The position numbers and the translations under genes are program-made. DNA of 24,202 nucleotides from Chara braunii (Eukaryota > Streptophyta > Charophyceae > Charales > Characeae). The notes under the pieces are model-generated. The model was not told the origin of the DNA. It saw nothing but the letters and a program-made list of their open reading frames with translations, and searched no databases. The DNA is taken from positions 2,644,866-2,669,067 of the forward strand of contig BFEA01000151.1 of NCBI GenBank assembly GCA_003427395.1, read 5' to 3'. Below, one piece after another: positions 8,278 to 18,380 of this stretch (its first letter is position 1; each line of letters opens with the position of its first letter).

Positions 8278-9489
8278 CTAATGCCTATTGTTGTCCTGTG
8301 CCTCAACTTGCTCGTTTCCTGGTCCACCCCGTTCCTCAGTCGGCTGTCTAACCCCCAGGTCGAAGGTCTCGATTTTTCTCCTTATCCTTACAATTTTTCG
8401 TAACTCTGCCTCGTTAAGAAAATCCAGTGGTGTGGCTTCCACCCCTGCCTTTGCGAGTTCCCGAGTCTTGATAATCCATTCGTGCCTGATCACATTGGTC
8501 CATTGCTGAAACCAATGACTGGGTGTTGGCCCAAACTCGTCCTCCCATTTGAAAGCCCCGTCGCCCAGCTAGTGCATCGGAAGCCGCCCCTCTTCCCTAG
8601 GCCTCGAGATCTCATCCCTCTCATCCCCGCTGCTGATTTCTATTACTTCTCGTACATCCTCCTCCTCGTCCTCCTCGCCTTCTTTCTGTATGGGGCTATA
8701 CACACCTGCAAGGTTCTTCGGATCGTAGGTAAAATGAATCTCTGTCCCCGTCTCATACCCCTCAAAACTGTTGTGGCCGCTTCGTCCTTCAAGCGGACTT
8801 TCCCTTCTTTCCTCACCCTCCTCATGTTTGTCGCGCATGTCTTGTCCCCCCTCGCTTTCCCCATGCCCCTGTTGACTCCTTCCCCTGTTGACTCCTTCCT
8901 CGTCGCTTGCCCCTGTTGACTCCTTCCTCATCAAAGACCTGAACCTTATCTCCCATCTCTGCATTGCCTCCTTCTTCCACTTCTGCCTTTTTCTTCCCTC
9001 TCTCACTGTCAGATGAGATTTCTATACCTTCTCCCTTGCGGAGGGGTGAGGGTTTTCTACACAAGCATTTCCTTCCTCCCCTGCCTACCACTGACCCACC
9101 CATGAGTCCTATATACAACTTTCTCTTTGCCGCCCTCCTCCCTTGGCTTGGTCCTGCTTCCTCCCCTCCGGTAGCCCTGTTGATTGCCCCGCTGTCATTT
9201 TCGTCACTGAACTCCATCTTCTCTTTTCTTTTAGACCCTGTATAACAAAACAACACCCGCAAAGCCCCTCATGCACCCATTCCCCCAGTCTGGTAGGTAG
9301 TTCCCCCCTTTCCCAGAATGCTCCCAACATCCTTCGCAGCACGCCCCTATTATACATGCGAATGCGTCGTTTGTGATGACCCCATTTTTTTTTTTTCCCA
9401 TCAAAAACTATGGTACAATGCCCCGGACATCCCTTCCCGTCGTCACACAAGCCAGATATTGCAAACCCCCAAGTCACGCTCCCTTTCAA
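8278..9489 (-). pseudogene. unknown ORF downstream of integrase (env-like position), broken
   Basis: I do not recognise a family. The reading frame runs 9489 to about 9245 (Cys/Trp-containing, with LCDDGKGCPGHCTIVFDG and a basic KKKKWGHHKRRIR run), shifts to a second frame to about 8,935, and returns to the first frame down to 8278. An in-frame TAG at 8569-8571 interrupts it, and the protein composition clearly continues beyond (FGPTPSHWFQQWTNVIRHEW, then a helical stretch). The middle is acidic and low-complexity, with two similar motifs, GIEISSDSE and VIEISSGDE. These resemble SUMO-interacting motifs (hydrophobic core flanked by Ser and acidic residues), which is my inference. The second frame change coincides with tandem copies of GGAAGGAGTCAACAGGGG near 8,870-8,930. 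Total length would be about 400 residues. Its place after integrase is that of env-like genes, but I see no signal peptide or membrane span. Starts at 9489, 9262 and 9006 are non-ATG, so the true start is unknown. Confidence 0.6.
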
Positions 9490-9584
9490 CCTAAGTCAGT
9501 CCAAGCCAAAGCGCCAGTCCCCCCAAAAAATGACAGTCCCATGAACATGGTCAGAGACAAACCATAGTGTGGGCAAGGCTGTGG

Positions 9585-10043
9585 TCAGTCTTTAGCTTGT
9601 GGCTCCTCAGTTTCCTTATCTTCGGCCTCCTGAAGCCATTGTTCCACTGGGTCCCGACTTAGAAACCTGACCAATCGTTTCCCCGGAAAGGGCCCTTTCA
9701 ATCCAGTTCCATCCAAATTTTTCAGTTCGAAGGTGTTCAGTCCCACCCGCTTGGCGACCCGGTAGGGTTTGAACCTTCTTCCTTGCTGTCCCGACCAAGT
9801 ACTCTCTAGTGCCGAGTTCCTTAGCAATACTATCTCTTCCACTTGAAGTGGCTCCTTTCTGACATTCTTAACCTGGTCCCACCTTGTTTTGTCCCTCATT
9901 CTCCTGTCTAGTACCCGGTTGACAATGTCTTCCACGACCTCCTCATTCTTAAGGATTTGTTGACATCTTGCCTCGATTAACTCTTCAGTGGTCATTTGCG
10001 GATCATCATCTAACCTATTCCAGGTAGGTACCAAGGCTTTCAC
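9585..10043 (-). pseudogene. integrase C-terminal domain of gypsy element
   Basis: This frame continues the integrase after a one-base change near 10,082. It opens with WNRLDDDPQMTTEELIEARC, then a basic segment (DRRMRDKTRWDQ) and an SH3-like region, VEEIVLLRNSALES...GRRFKPYRVAKRVG...FELKNLDGT. This is the usual layout of the gypsy integrase C-terminus, which binds DNA. It ends at TAA/TAG-bounded 9585 in acidic sequence EAEDKETEEPQ. No chromodomain can be recognised. It is a continuation of the pol polyprotein, not a separate gene. Confidence 0.8.
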
Positions 10044-10737
10044 AGGAGAGTCGATCTCTCTTCCATACCAAAGCTCTGCCGGGATATCCTGTTATCCTTT
10101 TAGGGGTCATATTCTCTGCAAAGACAGCCTGCTTAAGATGCCTAGGCCAGTTCCCCAGATGGTCCGCTGCGAGTTTTGCAATCGTGTTCTTCAAGGTCCG
10201 GTGCCCCCTTTCCACAGGTGCATTGGCCTCAGGGTGATACGACTCGATGAGTTTGTTCGGTACGCAGAGTCTCTTAAGCATCCCCAATACTTTTTGGTTC
10301 ACAAAATTCGTTCTATTGTCTGCTATAAACCTCCTGACGAACGGATGCCTCAAGTCGAAGTCTTCTATCCAGTCCGTCACACTCCTCCCCTTCTTTTTCT
10401 TAAGGGCGACCGCCTCCACGAACCCACTCAAGTTGTCTCGCGCATCCAGGATATACCTGTACCCATCCGTTGATACAGGCATGGCCGCAAGGTCGAGGTG
10501 GACCAGATGTCCCGGCTCTAGCACCCACGTTGGTCTAAGCGGCTCCAAGACCCGCACCGAGCTTCGTTCTTGGCAAATAAGGCAAGTCTGGCAGTATATG
10601 GCGACCATGCCCGCTATGCCTGACCAATAATAGAGTGGCGTCATCTTTGCAAGTATTCCTTTGGATGACTGATGACCTCCAGCCAACCGATCGTGCATTG
10701 CCTGGATAACGTCTACTTGCCTAGATCTTCCGCACAC
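10015..10737 (-). pseudogene. integrase (HHCC zinc domain plus DDE core) of gypsy element
   Basis: Integrase inserts the element's DNA copy into the genome. The zinc domain shows H15 and H22 (HDRLAGGH) with C52 and C55 (CLIC). The catalytic core has D82 (HLDLAAMP), D140 (FIADNRTNF) and E176 (APVERGH), with exactly 35 residues between the last two, so the D,D35E triad is intact. The Gly that usually follows DN is Arg (AGA). The frame is lost after ITGYP, where CCC at 10081-10083 has one base too many relative to the downstream frame. Upstream, the frame joins the connection region through a one-base change near 10,755. The first residue is a GTG codon and not a real start. Confidence 0.9.
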
Positions 10738-11324
10738 AACCCTTCTGGCATAACACCTTCCTCCCTTCGGAACAAATGCCCGCCCCTTAGGACGTATCTT
10801 TCGACTTCTTCTCTCACTTTAATACTGACTTCCGTAGGTTGTTTGTTTCCTACCAGCAACAACCCGATCTCCCGAAAGAGTCCTTCGTATGATTGGACAT
10901 AGAAAAACTCCTCCCCTTTCCGATCCCCATCCTTTCCTTCCTGCATCTGGTTTACCACCCATTGCAACTCTTTCCTCTCCCAATATTCTACTAAGCTCAT
11001 CACTGCTTCCCGACCTTCCTCGACCGCCATTGCTCTTGGTTCCTCTTTCGGTCCTACTATCGCTCCCCATGAGTCATTTTCTTCTCTGCGTCCTCGAGTG
11101 GTGACTGATCCTTCTCTAAGTTCAGCTACTACGGCAGGTGCCCCCTTCTCCAAAGTCTGGATCAATAGTTCTCCCGATGTGCATTCTTCGCTCATCATTT
11201 CGTTATCCACCGCAAGAGTCCCTCCTTCATATTCAAGGAATGCGTCTATGGGCTCCGCATCCTCCACCCCTTCGGGAGTGATGCAGACCCGACTCAGCCC
11301 ATCAGCCTTGTTCCTAATTCCCAC
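10713..11324 (-). pseudogene. RNase H to integrase connection region of gypsy pol
   Basis: The frame opens GIRNKADGLSRV, the conserved N-x-ADxLSR end of gypsy RNase H, then EDAEPIDAFLEYEGG and a long, acidic, poorly conserved linker. It ends VLRGGHLFRREEGV, the usual lead-in to the integrase zinc domain. It is in frame with the RT segment but separated from it by TAG at 11352-11354. A one-base loss near 10,755 moves the following integrase into another frame. Confidence 0.85.
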
Positions 11325-11351
11325 AATCTGTTCGATCTTATAATCGAACTG

Positions 11352-12833
11352 CTAGATAAATCCTACCCATCTCCCCACCGCCGGATCTATAGGCCTGTAA
11401 TTCCTTAAGGGCTCTGCAACATTCGTCGGATCGATCCTGAGGATGAACCGCCTCCCAAATAGGTAGGCCTGAAAAGTCTTAAGACAGTACAAGATGGCTA
11501 GGACCTCCTTCTTGAACTGTGAGTACCGCCGCTCTGCGGAGTGCAGGGTTCTACTTTCAAACCTAATTGGCCTCTCTTTTCCTCCCTCATCCCTTTGAAT
11601 CAACACACCTCCTATGGCCAAAGGTCCTCCACCCGTCTTTAGGATGAAGGGTAGTCCTACTTCGTCATTAAAACAAGGCGCGGACAGGGCGACTGTCTCA
11701 GATGTCAATATGTCCTTGAGCTTTTGGACAGCTCCTTCTCGCTCCTCCGTCCAATCCATGGTTCCTTCTTCCCTGATCATAACCTGGATAGGCTCAGCAA
11801 TCTTGGCAAAGTTCTTAATGAAGATCCTCCAAAAGCCGACTACGCCTAGGAATGCCCTTACCTCCATCGTCGTGCGCAGTGGTGTCGGCCACTGTGATAT
11901 CTTGTCGGTCTTTACCGGATCCGGCTTTCTGCCGTAAGCACCGCAACGAAATCCTAGTATAGTTACCTCCGGTACTGCTAGGATACTCTTTGGTCCACTA
12001 GCCGTAATGTTGTATACTAGGAACCGGCGGAGTAAGTCCTTGATGTCCTGCAGGTGGTCCCACACAAAACTTCGGATCCCTTGCTGGACTTCCGTCTCGT
12101 CCCTCTTCTGCGCGCCTTTGATCGGATTGTCATCGATGTAAGGCTCACATTTTTCTGGGAACATGTCGCCGGCCATGGCGAGCATCCTGCGTTGCACTTC
12201 GGCCACCGCGTTTGTGAATCCCATAGGGGTCACTTGCATCTGTAGCTGGCCTACGGGGGTGTGCATAGCGGTGTACGGCCTGTCCCGAACATCCAACGGA
12301 AGTTGGTCGTACCCTGAGTACAGATCTATCAGGGAGTAAATGCTTCGACCGGCGTGCGATTCTGCTAATAAGTCAGCCTGAGGTAGCGAGTCAGCATCCC
12401 GGATGGTTACCACATTCAACTTCTGCAGATCCTGGATCCACCTTAGTGTCTTGTTAGTCTTTCGAAAGACGAACCACCGGTTTGCGTACGGTGACGCCGT
12501 AGGTTCCGCAACGAAGGAGTCCATTTTTGCTCGGAGGAGGTCTGTCATTTCCCCTGCTATCCTAAATTCATAGGACGGCCCCTTGTCATTCCAGCACTCA
12601 TGTTCTACTTTGTGGATTCTGACCGGAGGGATCAGCTTCGCATCTAGTCGTCCCTTAAAGGCAAATGCCAGGTGAAACTCTTGGCCGGTCCTTTTGATCA
12701 GGCGGGTCTCTTCTCCCGTTAAGAACCCGTCTATCCCTATCTTCATTATGTCAACTACTTCATCTGGTATCCAATGCCCCTTCGTCGCCCTTCTTTCTCG
12801 GATCACTCGAAGGACCTCTTCCTTCTTCTCCAT
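11352..12833 (-). pseudogene. reverse transcriptase and RNase H of gypsy pol
   Basis: RT copies the element's RNA into DNA and RNase H removes the RNA strand. Visible RT blocks are WIQDLQKLN (132-140), SLIDLYSGYDQ (167-177, catalytic D170), PMGFTNA (203-209) and PYIDD (231-235, catalytic Asp pair), then FLGVVGFWRIFIKNFAKIAEP (thumb). RNase H follows: LKTGGGPLAIGGVL (about 398-411), KKEVLAILYCLKTF (E443) and RIDPTNV (D468). The first RNase H aspartate is replaced by Gly at 401 (GGT), which should abolish that activity. The frame is stopped by TAG at 11352 directly after VGRWVGFI, where this family normally has Trp. The frame also continues upstream of the ATG at 12833 to about 12,945, so that ATG is not a true start. 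Confidence 0.93.
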
Positions 12834-12886
12834 AGCTTCTTCCTTTGATGTCTCTAGCAGGATTGAGACCGGTTTTGCTTTCTTCC

Positions 12887-14128
12887 CTATCGGCTTGTAC
12901 TTTCGAACACTTCCTTCCGGGATCTTTCTCCTAAAAAATGAACAGTCGGAATCGCCCTCGTCGCNTCTACGACTCGTGGTTGAATACTAACTAGTTTTCC
13001 ATTCAGGCAATATCCCTTTTGCACCTCTCCTTCGAATTTGGCCAAGGCTGCCGAATCCACTCCTACCTTGTGGTATCTGAGGGCCTTGATGAGTTGTAAC
13101 AGATCGGGGATCTCGAGTGCGACTTCTGACACGTCTATGCGTACTTCTTTCCGTTTAGTCAGGCTACCATCAAGTTCGACCTCTGACTCATTTTTCGCTA
13201 CCATAATACCTAGGACTTCGTCCTCCTGCCTCCTCTTCTTCTGGGGCAGGCCCATCTTGATCCACTCCTTCTTGTTGAATGCTTCCTCAATTATGATTTC
13301 TACCCTTTCTCTCATACCCTCCATCCGTGCGAAAGCCCCTTTTCGCGTGCTATCCTCGAACGATGGTGACCATGTTGCCAATTTCCCCTTCAGAGGGTCT
13401 CCTCCCGTTCCAAGGAGTCGGAGGAGCTCTCCCCGGCCGGTCACTGGGTCCTCTATGTTTACCATGTATGAGCCATCGTGCAAGTGCATGCCTATCATCT
13501 CCACGTTCGCGCACCACGGTCTCTCGAGGATTACGTCGTGGTCCATTTCCTCCATTACGGTCATCCGCTGAAACGACCAGATCGATTCTCTGACTCCTGC
13601 CTTTACCGTGCACTTCGTGACGTACCCAGCGAACGGGATTTCCCCGCCAGCTCCCCGGATGCTCCATGTTACTTCCTTGTTTACCGTACATCCCGTGATC
13701 ATTGCGAAATATCTTCTTATGAGGATGATTTCTGCTCCCCTATCTACTAACGCGTCGGTACGATGAGTCCCAATCTGGATTTTCAGCTTCCCTACGGGCA
13801 GTGCATGAAAGCTAAGCTTTGTCCCGGGTGGTGACCTCATGACTTCGCCGCCCTCTCGGTTGGGCAAGCTCAAACGAATGTCTGCAAAGACTTTCTCAAG
13901 ATCCTCCAAGTCCCCGTGACTCCTCTGAAGGTTAGCCACTTCTTGCGGTGTTTCCTCCTCCCTCTCCCCTTCTGGTAATTCGGGGTTGTCGCCTATCTCT
14001 ACTCGCCGCTGAGTCAACAGTTGTCTAAGCCCTTTGAGCAACCTAGGGCTAGCCTGCAGCATGGTCTGAAAAGACACCGACACCATGGTTTCTAGTAACT
14101 TGCTAATGGTGTCGTCGATCTCAGGCAA
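12887..14128 (-). pseudogene. gag-pol junction with retropepsin-type protease
   Basis: The N-terminal part (PEIDDTISKLLETMV, LLKGLRQLL) is a linker after Gag. The aspartic protease fold is visible from KIQIGTHRTDALVDRGAEIILI (about 116-137) to the hydrophobic-hydrophobic-Gly strand region DHDVILERPW (196-205). Both key places are altered: the active-site DTG reads D129-R-G (AGG for a Thr codon) and the expected Gly in ILG is Glu. The segment then runs into a linker with the only ambiguous base of the window, N at 12965. The frame is lost near 12,945, where the continuation to RT is found one frame over. The first codon is TTG; the frame joins Gag upstream through a one-base change near 14,150. 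Confidence 0.85.
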
Positions 14129-14130
14129 GG

Positions 14131-15645
14131 TTAAGATCGGGATTTGATACCGAAACTCTTCTTAGCGGCGATAACCTTGTCCGCAGGCTCCTCCTCCCTA
14201 GGTTTCCCATAGACTTTCTCTGGTTCTTCGGTCTCAGGCTTTGCCCGGGGTTCGGAGCTTCCGGCGACCTCCTCCATAATGGTGTCACGGTTAATCCTTC
14301 TCCCGGCCGTTCCTAGTCGAGTGGTTGCGTTCACCCTATCACGTCCGTCGTTTTCCAGAATGAAGTTAACCTGTGGCCCGCGCCCCCGGAGTTGATCCCA
14401 GATGATCTCGCCCACCGGTTCGGCTTCTACGGCCGTTATTTCTAACCCGTTGAGCATGATAATGGCTCGCCGCATTCCCCCTGGTGAGTTCCAATTCACC
14501 CGCTCTCCCTGTGGTCCGGATATCTTTCCCTTTAACGACCTGGTGCATCTCCTTTTTAGGATATCATGGTTGAGATTTGGACATGCGCGCACATAATGTC
14601 CCATCGCAGTACCGTACTTGCATTGCTCGTTAGCAGGATCCCTCCGTCCGAATCCCCGGTTGGCTACACCTAGCGGAACCCTAGCTTCCTGGGGAGGGAG
14701 GGCGGGTCGGGATACTTGCGCCTGCATAACCAGTAGTGCGCCCTCCATCCTTTCAATTTTATTGTCGACCCCGTGCACCCGCTCATGTAGACTTTCAATC
14801 CCCTTCTTTACCTTGTCGCCTGTTTTACTGGTCAGATCTATGACCTCACCTTCCTTAAGCAAGGCCAATGTCTCGGTCACTACCGTCTTCTCAGCCAGAT
14901 CCGTTACCGTACTGAAATCAACATCCCTAGTGTTTACAAATTTGCTCGTCTGTTGGTAAGCCGACATGATCTTGTCCTTGTCGAACTCGGAGAACTGTCT
15001 GAGGAAGTACTTACTCATTATCCGGTCCGTAACCCCGGGGATTCTTAGTGCTACCAAAGTAAACTCCCGTAGGAAGTCATTGTACGTTGCGAAGTTCTTC
15101 CTCTGGACTACCGCTAAATCGGTCTCCGTTACCATCTTCTCTGCTGCCAGATACTTTCTCATCATCACATCCCGAGTTTCTTTCCAAGACCGGCTTGTGG
15201 CCACGATGACCATTATGTCCCGTTCTAGGCTCAAAGACACATGCTGCCCCAGGTGGTCCATCTTCTCCTCTTCGGTCCATTTCAACAGAGCAGCCAGATT
15301 CTCGTAAAGGAATTTCGTGATGTTTGCCCCATCAAACGTCAACTTTTTCTTAGCATCCGCTAGGTAGCCTTGGTTTTTGTTTAGTGCTCGCGCGAGGGAC
15401 AACACTATCTTTCTAAGGCCGCCCTCGGAGCTGCTGGCCTCGCCTGCCATACTGTTATCCGGACCTTCCTTGCCGACCTTCTGTCCCTCCCTGGTTTTCG
15501 TAGTTCCTTCTGGGTCAAACCATCCCAACACTCTTTCCCTAAGGCTCCAGAGTCCTTCGTACCCTCGTGTTACTGCTGGCGTGGTCGGCAAGCGGCTAGC
15601 CCTACTATCTACGGCTGGCGGGGTCGTAGCCTTTTCTGCCTCCAT
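14131..15645 (-). pseudogene. Gag main body with degenerate zinc knuckle
   Basis: Gag forms the element's particle and packages its RNA. Residues about 100-240 (from KLTFDGANITKFLYE through SWKETRDVMMRKYL) follow the helical gypsy Gag pattern in which a W...R.D...KYL-type block sits near the end. A coiled-coil-like stretch covers about 275-305. The zinc knuckle CKYGTAMGHYVRAC at 342-355 keeps C342, H350 and C355 of the CX2CX4HX4C pattern, but the second Cys is Gly (GGT). The ATG at 15645 lies inside the ancestral frame, which continues upstream after a frame change. At the 3' end the frame terminates at 14131 in a stop created by a one-base loss near 14,150; the protease continues in another frame. 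Confidence 0.88.
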
Positions 15646-16181
15646 CCCCGGAGAGTTCTCTCTCTCTCTTTCCTTCTCTTGCTCGGCGTTCCCCCACGGT
15701 CACCACCTTTATCCCCTTGTCCAGTCCCACCTCGGCTGGTTTTCCATTCGTTCCGGGGTTCCACCTGTAGAGGGTCTTCTTCGTTCCCAGTCATTATTTC
15801 CTCAATCAATCTTGCCTTGTATTCCGCGATCTTATTTTCTATCTCGGCTAGTTTGCGCCTCACATCCGTGACCCTTACTTTCTTAGACATGGCTCCTTTC
15901 GAGTTTCAGGGGCTTGTCCTATCCTTATTTCTGCCCTCATTGGTCTCCTGAGTCCCTTGCCTGCTTCCCCCGGCTTTCCCCGAGCTTTCTCCCGTGGAGA
16001 TTTCCTTCCGGTTCCCTTTGGTACCATCCGGATTTATCGATTCTCTGTCCTTCTGCCCCCCTTCGCTTTGTACGGCACTGCCTCCTAAGCCTGGTTCTCC
16101 TTCACTCTTACGGTTATCTGTTTCCTCCTCCGTTGTCATTTTGCCTAGCTCTGCATAAGCCAAAGAATTCCCAGGGCACAC
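15609..16181 (-). pseudogene. Gag N-terminal region, interrupted
   Basis: Minus-strand translation from 16181 gives a hydrophilic Glu/Gly/Lys-rich stretch (first ATG at 16139, MTTEEETDN). It is stopped by TGA at 15906-15908 and continues in the same frame through ATG 15890 (MSKKVRVTDVRRKLAEIENK), a charged, probably coiled-coil helix. Near 15,690 the frame must change by one base to enter the main Gag body. Either ATG 16139 was the original start and the TGA is a nonsense change, or translation began at ATG 15890. The absence of any gap or unrelated sequence favours the first slightly, but I cannot decide. No family match is recognised for this part. Confidence 0.6.
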
Positions 16182-16605
16182 GCAATGCGAGGTATTTAGG
16201 TTCCCTAGGCTCCTGGCTCTGTTGGCTTATCTTTATAGCCCTTTTTCCTATCCCCGTTTCCTGATTGCCCTTCCTTAAGGAGGAGCCACGACTGACCCTG
16301 CCGCCCAACCGAGCTATGAACGTGACTTGGCTTCCTTTATCACAAGCTCGTTTGTAGTGCCATTGTCCCGTCGGACCGATGCGAGGGAGTCTGGGTTAGG
16401 CATTCTGCTAGGGGAAGTCTTCCCGAGCAGTGTTTCCTGTTTTTGACCTTCAGGGTTATGGTCAATCATTAGGAGTCTACCCCCTTCTTTGTTTTTCTAG
16501 TGGGTTTTGGCCATCCAGGTCCGAGGCCTCTTTCTTATTCCCATCGGCGAACTTCCGTACGCAGCAAACTATACTCGATCTGCCCTATTGACCCGCCTGC
16601 GGATG
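16182..16605. other. spacer between P1 and Gag
   Basis: No ORF is supported. I looked for a copy of the candidate LTR (7566-7796) and for a tRNA-complementary primer site here and saw neither. Confidence 0.4.
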
Positions 16606-17490
16606 CTAGTCCCGCTCTCGCCCTTGCGGCTCTTCTAGTTCGGTCGGCTCCTCAAATAGTTCAGCCACCCCTGCTAAATAACTCTCTCCTATCTCAATTT
16701 CCCTCTTGATTATGCGTTCGCATCCCGCCCAGTCTAGCCGTGGCGCCCTGAACATCAGGATGTGGATGACTTCCAGTAACTCGTGGGCCCTGTTTCCCTA
16801 GAACGGCCCATGCTCCACAGCGACATCGTAGAACATCCCAATGGTTGGGGAGGGAAAGTGGCCTGCCCAGACTATCGCTGAGTCTGGCAGCTCACTTGCC
16901 CTCGCGAGGCTTCCGAAGACGAGGTCTATCATAAAACGGGGCACTCGGCATCTCAGCGGTGTGGTCGGTGCCCTGAACTCCCTCCAACCTCCCATTTCCA
17001 CCCGGGTAAGTAAGCCCACGTTCCTTCTACCCCTGACTGATTGTCCTACCCGGGTCAACGTCCGGGCGGCCCTTCGAAAGACCGGTGCCAGCTCATGACC
17101 TTGTGCTATCTCTACCCCCAACGAGTGCCAGCCGATCTCAGGCAGATACATGGTCCAGGTAACTTCCAGATTGGAATACAGATCGTCCCCGGAACCTCGA
17201 TTGAGTCTCATCCCTGTCCACCGACATTCTACCAACATGAAGGCGGCGTCCCGTCCGAAAGTCACGGCCCGCCATTCTATGTCGAAACCCCGATAGGTAG
17301 AACTCGACGGGAGGGATACTTCCCATCGTCCACCGTTATTCCAAGGCGGTCCGGGGCACCGGGGCTGGCGTTCCATTCTCACACGGGGTTGGCGTTTCAT
17401 TCGCTCACGTCTTGCTGCCATCGTTGCCTTGGCGATTCCCTGCATAGTCCACATAGAAAGGGTTACAGCCAATCCATAGAAACCGCCCAC
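16606..17490 (-). pseudogene. P1: third member of tandem unknown ORF family, nonsense-broken
   Basis: I do not recognise the family. P1 aligns with P2 and P3 over its length: WEVSLP (P2 VEISLP, P3 IEMPIP), PEIGWHSLGVEIAQG (P2 EEGWRIFGIALAYG), VEMGGWREF (P3 VVMGGWKEL), VPRFMIDLVFG (P3 VPEFIAEWFGG) and VEHGPF (P2 LEMGPF). A TAG at 16798-16800 follows GPF, but the frame continues with GNRAHELLEVIHILMF and YLAGVAELFEE, matching the C-termini of P2 and P3, down to a second TAG at 16606. In the alignment the first TAG stands where P3 has Tyr. Likely start by comparison with the siblings is ATG 17376 (MERQPRCPG), because the 38 residues before it have no counterpart. The pattern suggests strands in the N-terminal half and helices in the C-terminal half. 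It lies about 470 bp upstream of Gag on the same strand. Confidence 0.72.
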
Positions 17491-17540
17491 CTACTGCCTT
17501 CCTTGTCCTTCGTGTTTTCATTCCTCTTTTCTAGTCCCAA

Positions 17541-18380
17541 CTATCCCTCCATACCCCTGGGAGCAGTTGCCCCCTCTGACAGCTCGTACAGCCGGTAGAG
17601 ATCATCTACGTAGGTCGCGCCCCGACCTACCTCCTTTCGGATGACTCTCCACACGGCCTCATCACTTATTTGTGGGACTCCCGGCCTAGGATTTACTACT
17701 GCTCGTAGAATGCAAAGCACCTGGCGCCCCTGTTCGTCCCCGAAAGGCCCCATCTCTAGGAAGACCCGATAGTATTCTCGATACACTAATGCTTCGTCAA
17801 GATTTAGCCTAGTTACGACAGTCACCGCCTGCTCCACTCGCTCTATGCCTCCCATTAGCCTTAGCAGAAAGGGCGGTAGACTCATCCGTACGACCTCATT
17901 GGGCAGCTCGAAGATTCCTGGTGCGACAACTCTTACCTTCACGGTCACGTCATCTCGTTCTGGGTCTGCAAACTCAAACCCTTCCCGCCAGGTTATTTGC
18001 CATGCCCCTTCGAACATTCGCACGGGGTCATCCCCGTAGGCCAAGGCAATCCCAAAGATCCGCCACCCTTCTTCCAACAAGTGTAAGGATCCCGTCGCAT
18101 GCACTTTCCCTGGAAGGTCCAAATTTATGCCCCCGAATTCCCCTCTCGTACGCCACTCCAATTCTATTACTAGGTACACCATATTTTCCACCAACTCTAC
18201 CCTCACCCAATCCATTACCGGATTGCTTACCGCATTTCTTGCCGGCAGGCTTATTTCGACCCTGCCTTCTGATATTCTTGGTGGCAGGATCCCGCGAGGT
18301 CTATCCTCCCAGAATGTCATTCGCCGGACCATCTTGCAATGTCTCCTTTCCTGCTTTCTTAGTCCGATTGCTGCACCCAC
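17541..18380 (-). CDS. P2: second member of tandem unknown ORF family, intact
   Basis: This is the only uninterrupted member, 279 codons, or about 259 if it starts at ATG 18320 (MTFWEDRPR), which matches the siblings' N-termini. Conserved family blocks are VEISLP, a DW pair near residue 60, a YLVIELEW strand, EEGWRIFGIALAYGDDP, LPPFLLRLMGG, EYYRVFLEMGPFG, QVLCILRAV and YVDDLYRLYEL at the C-terminus. It is rich in Glu, Arg and Trp. There is no signal peptide, transmembrane span or known catalytic motif that I can see. The 50-160 bp spacers to P1 and P3 share the word TCGTGTTTT, which suggests the spacers were duplicated along with the ORFs. Function is unknown. It could be an accessory protein of the retroelement or an unrelated gene family that the element has landed beside. 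Confidence 0.75.
   Translation of the reverse strand: MGAAIGLRKQERRHCKMVRRMTFWEDRPRGILPPRISEGRVEISLPARNAVSNPVMDWVRVELVENMVYLVIELEWRTRGEFGGINLDLPGKVHATGSLHLLEEGWRIFGIALAYGDDPVRMFEGAWQITWREGFEFADPERDDVTVKVRVVAPGIFELPNEVVRMSLPPFLLRLMGGIERVEQAVTVVTRLNLDEALVYREYYRVFLEMGPFGDEQGRQVLCILRAVVNPRPGVPQISDEAVWRVIRKEVGRGATYVDDLYRLYELSEGATAPRGMEG

Larger units (their letters stand above)
7566..16181 (-). mobile_element. decayed Ty3/gypsy-type LTR retrotransposon
   Basis: On the minus strand the order is Gag with a zinc-knuckle relic, retropepsin-type protease, reverse transcriptase with a YIDD box, RNase H, HHCC zinc domain, DDE integrase and integrase C-terminal domain. That order (RT before IN) is that of Ty3/gypsy rather than Ty1/copia. 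One extra ORF follows integrase, then a candidate 3' LTR. Gag to integrase shows one ancestral frame, now cut by in-frame TGA (15906) and TAG (11352) and by frame changes near 15,690, 14,150, 12,945, 10,755 and 10,082. No 5' LTR was recognised. The three P-family ORFs farther upstream on the same strand may belong to the element, which would then extend to at least 19,415. Confidence 0.9.

Noticed and set aside
13038-13571. 177-codon plus-strand ORF (and others over 9.6-15.6 kb)
   Set aside because: Antisense shadows of gag-pol, whose domains are clear on the minus strand.
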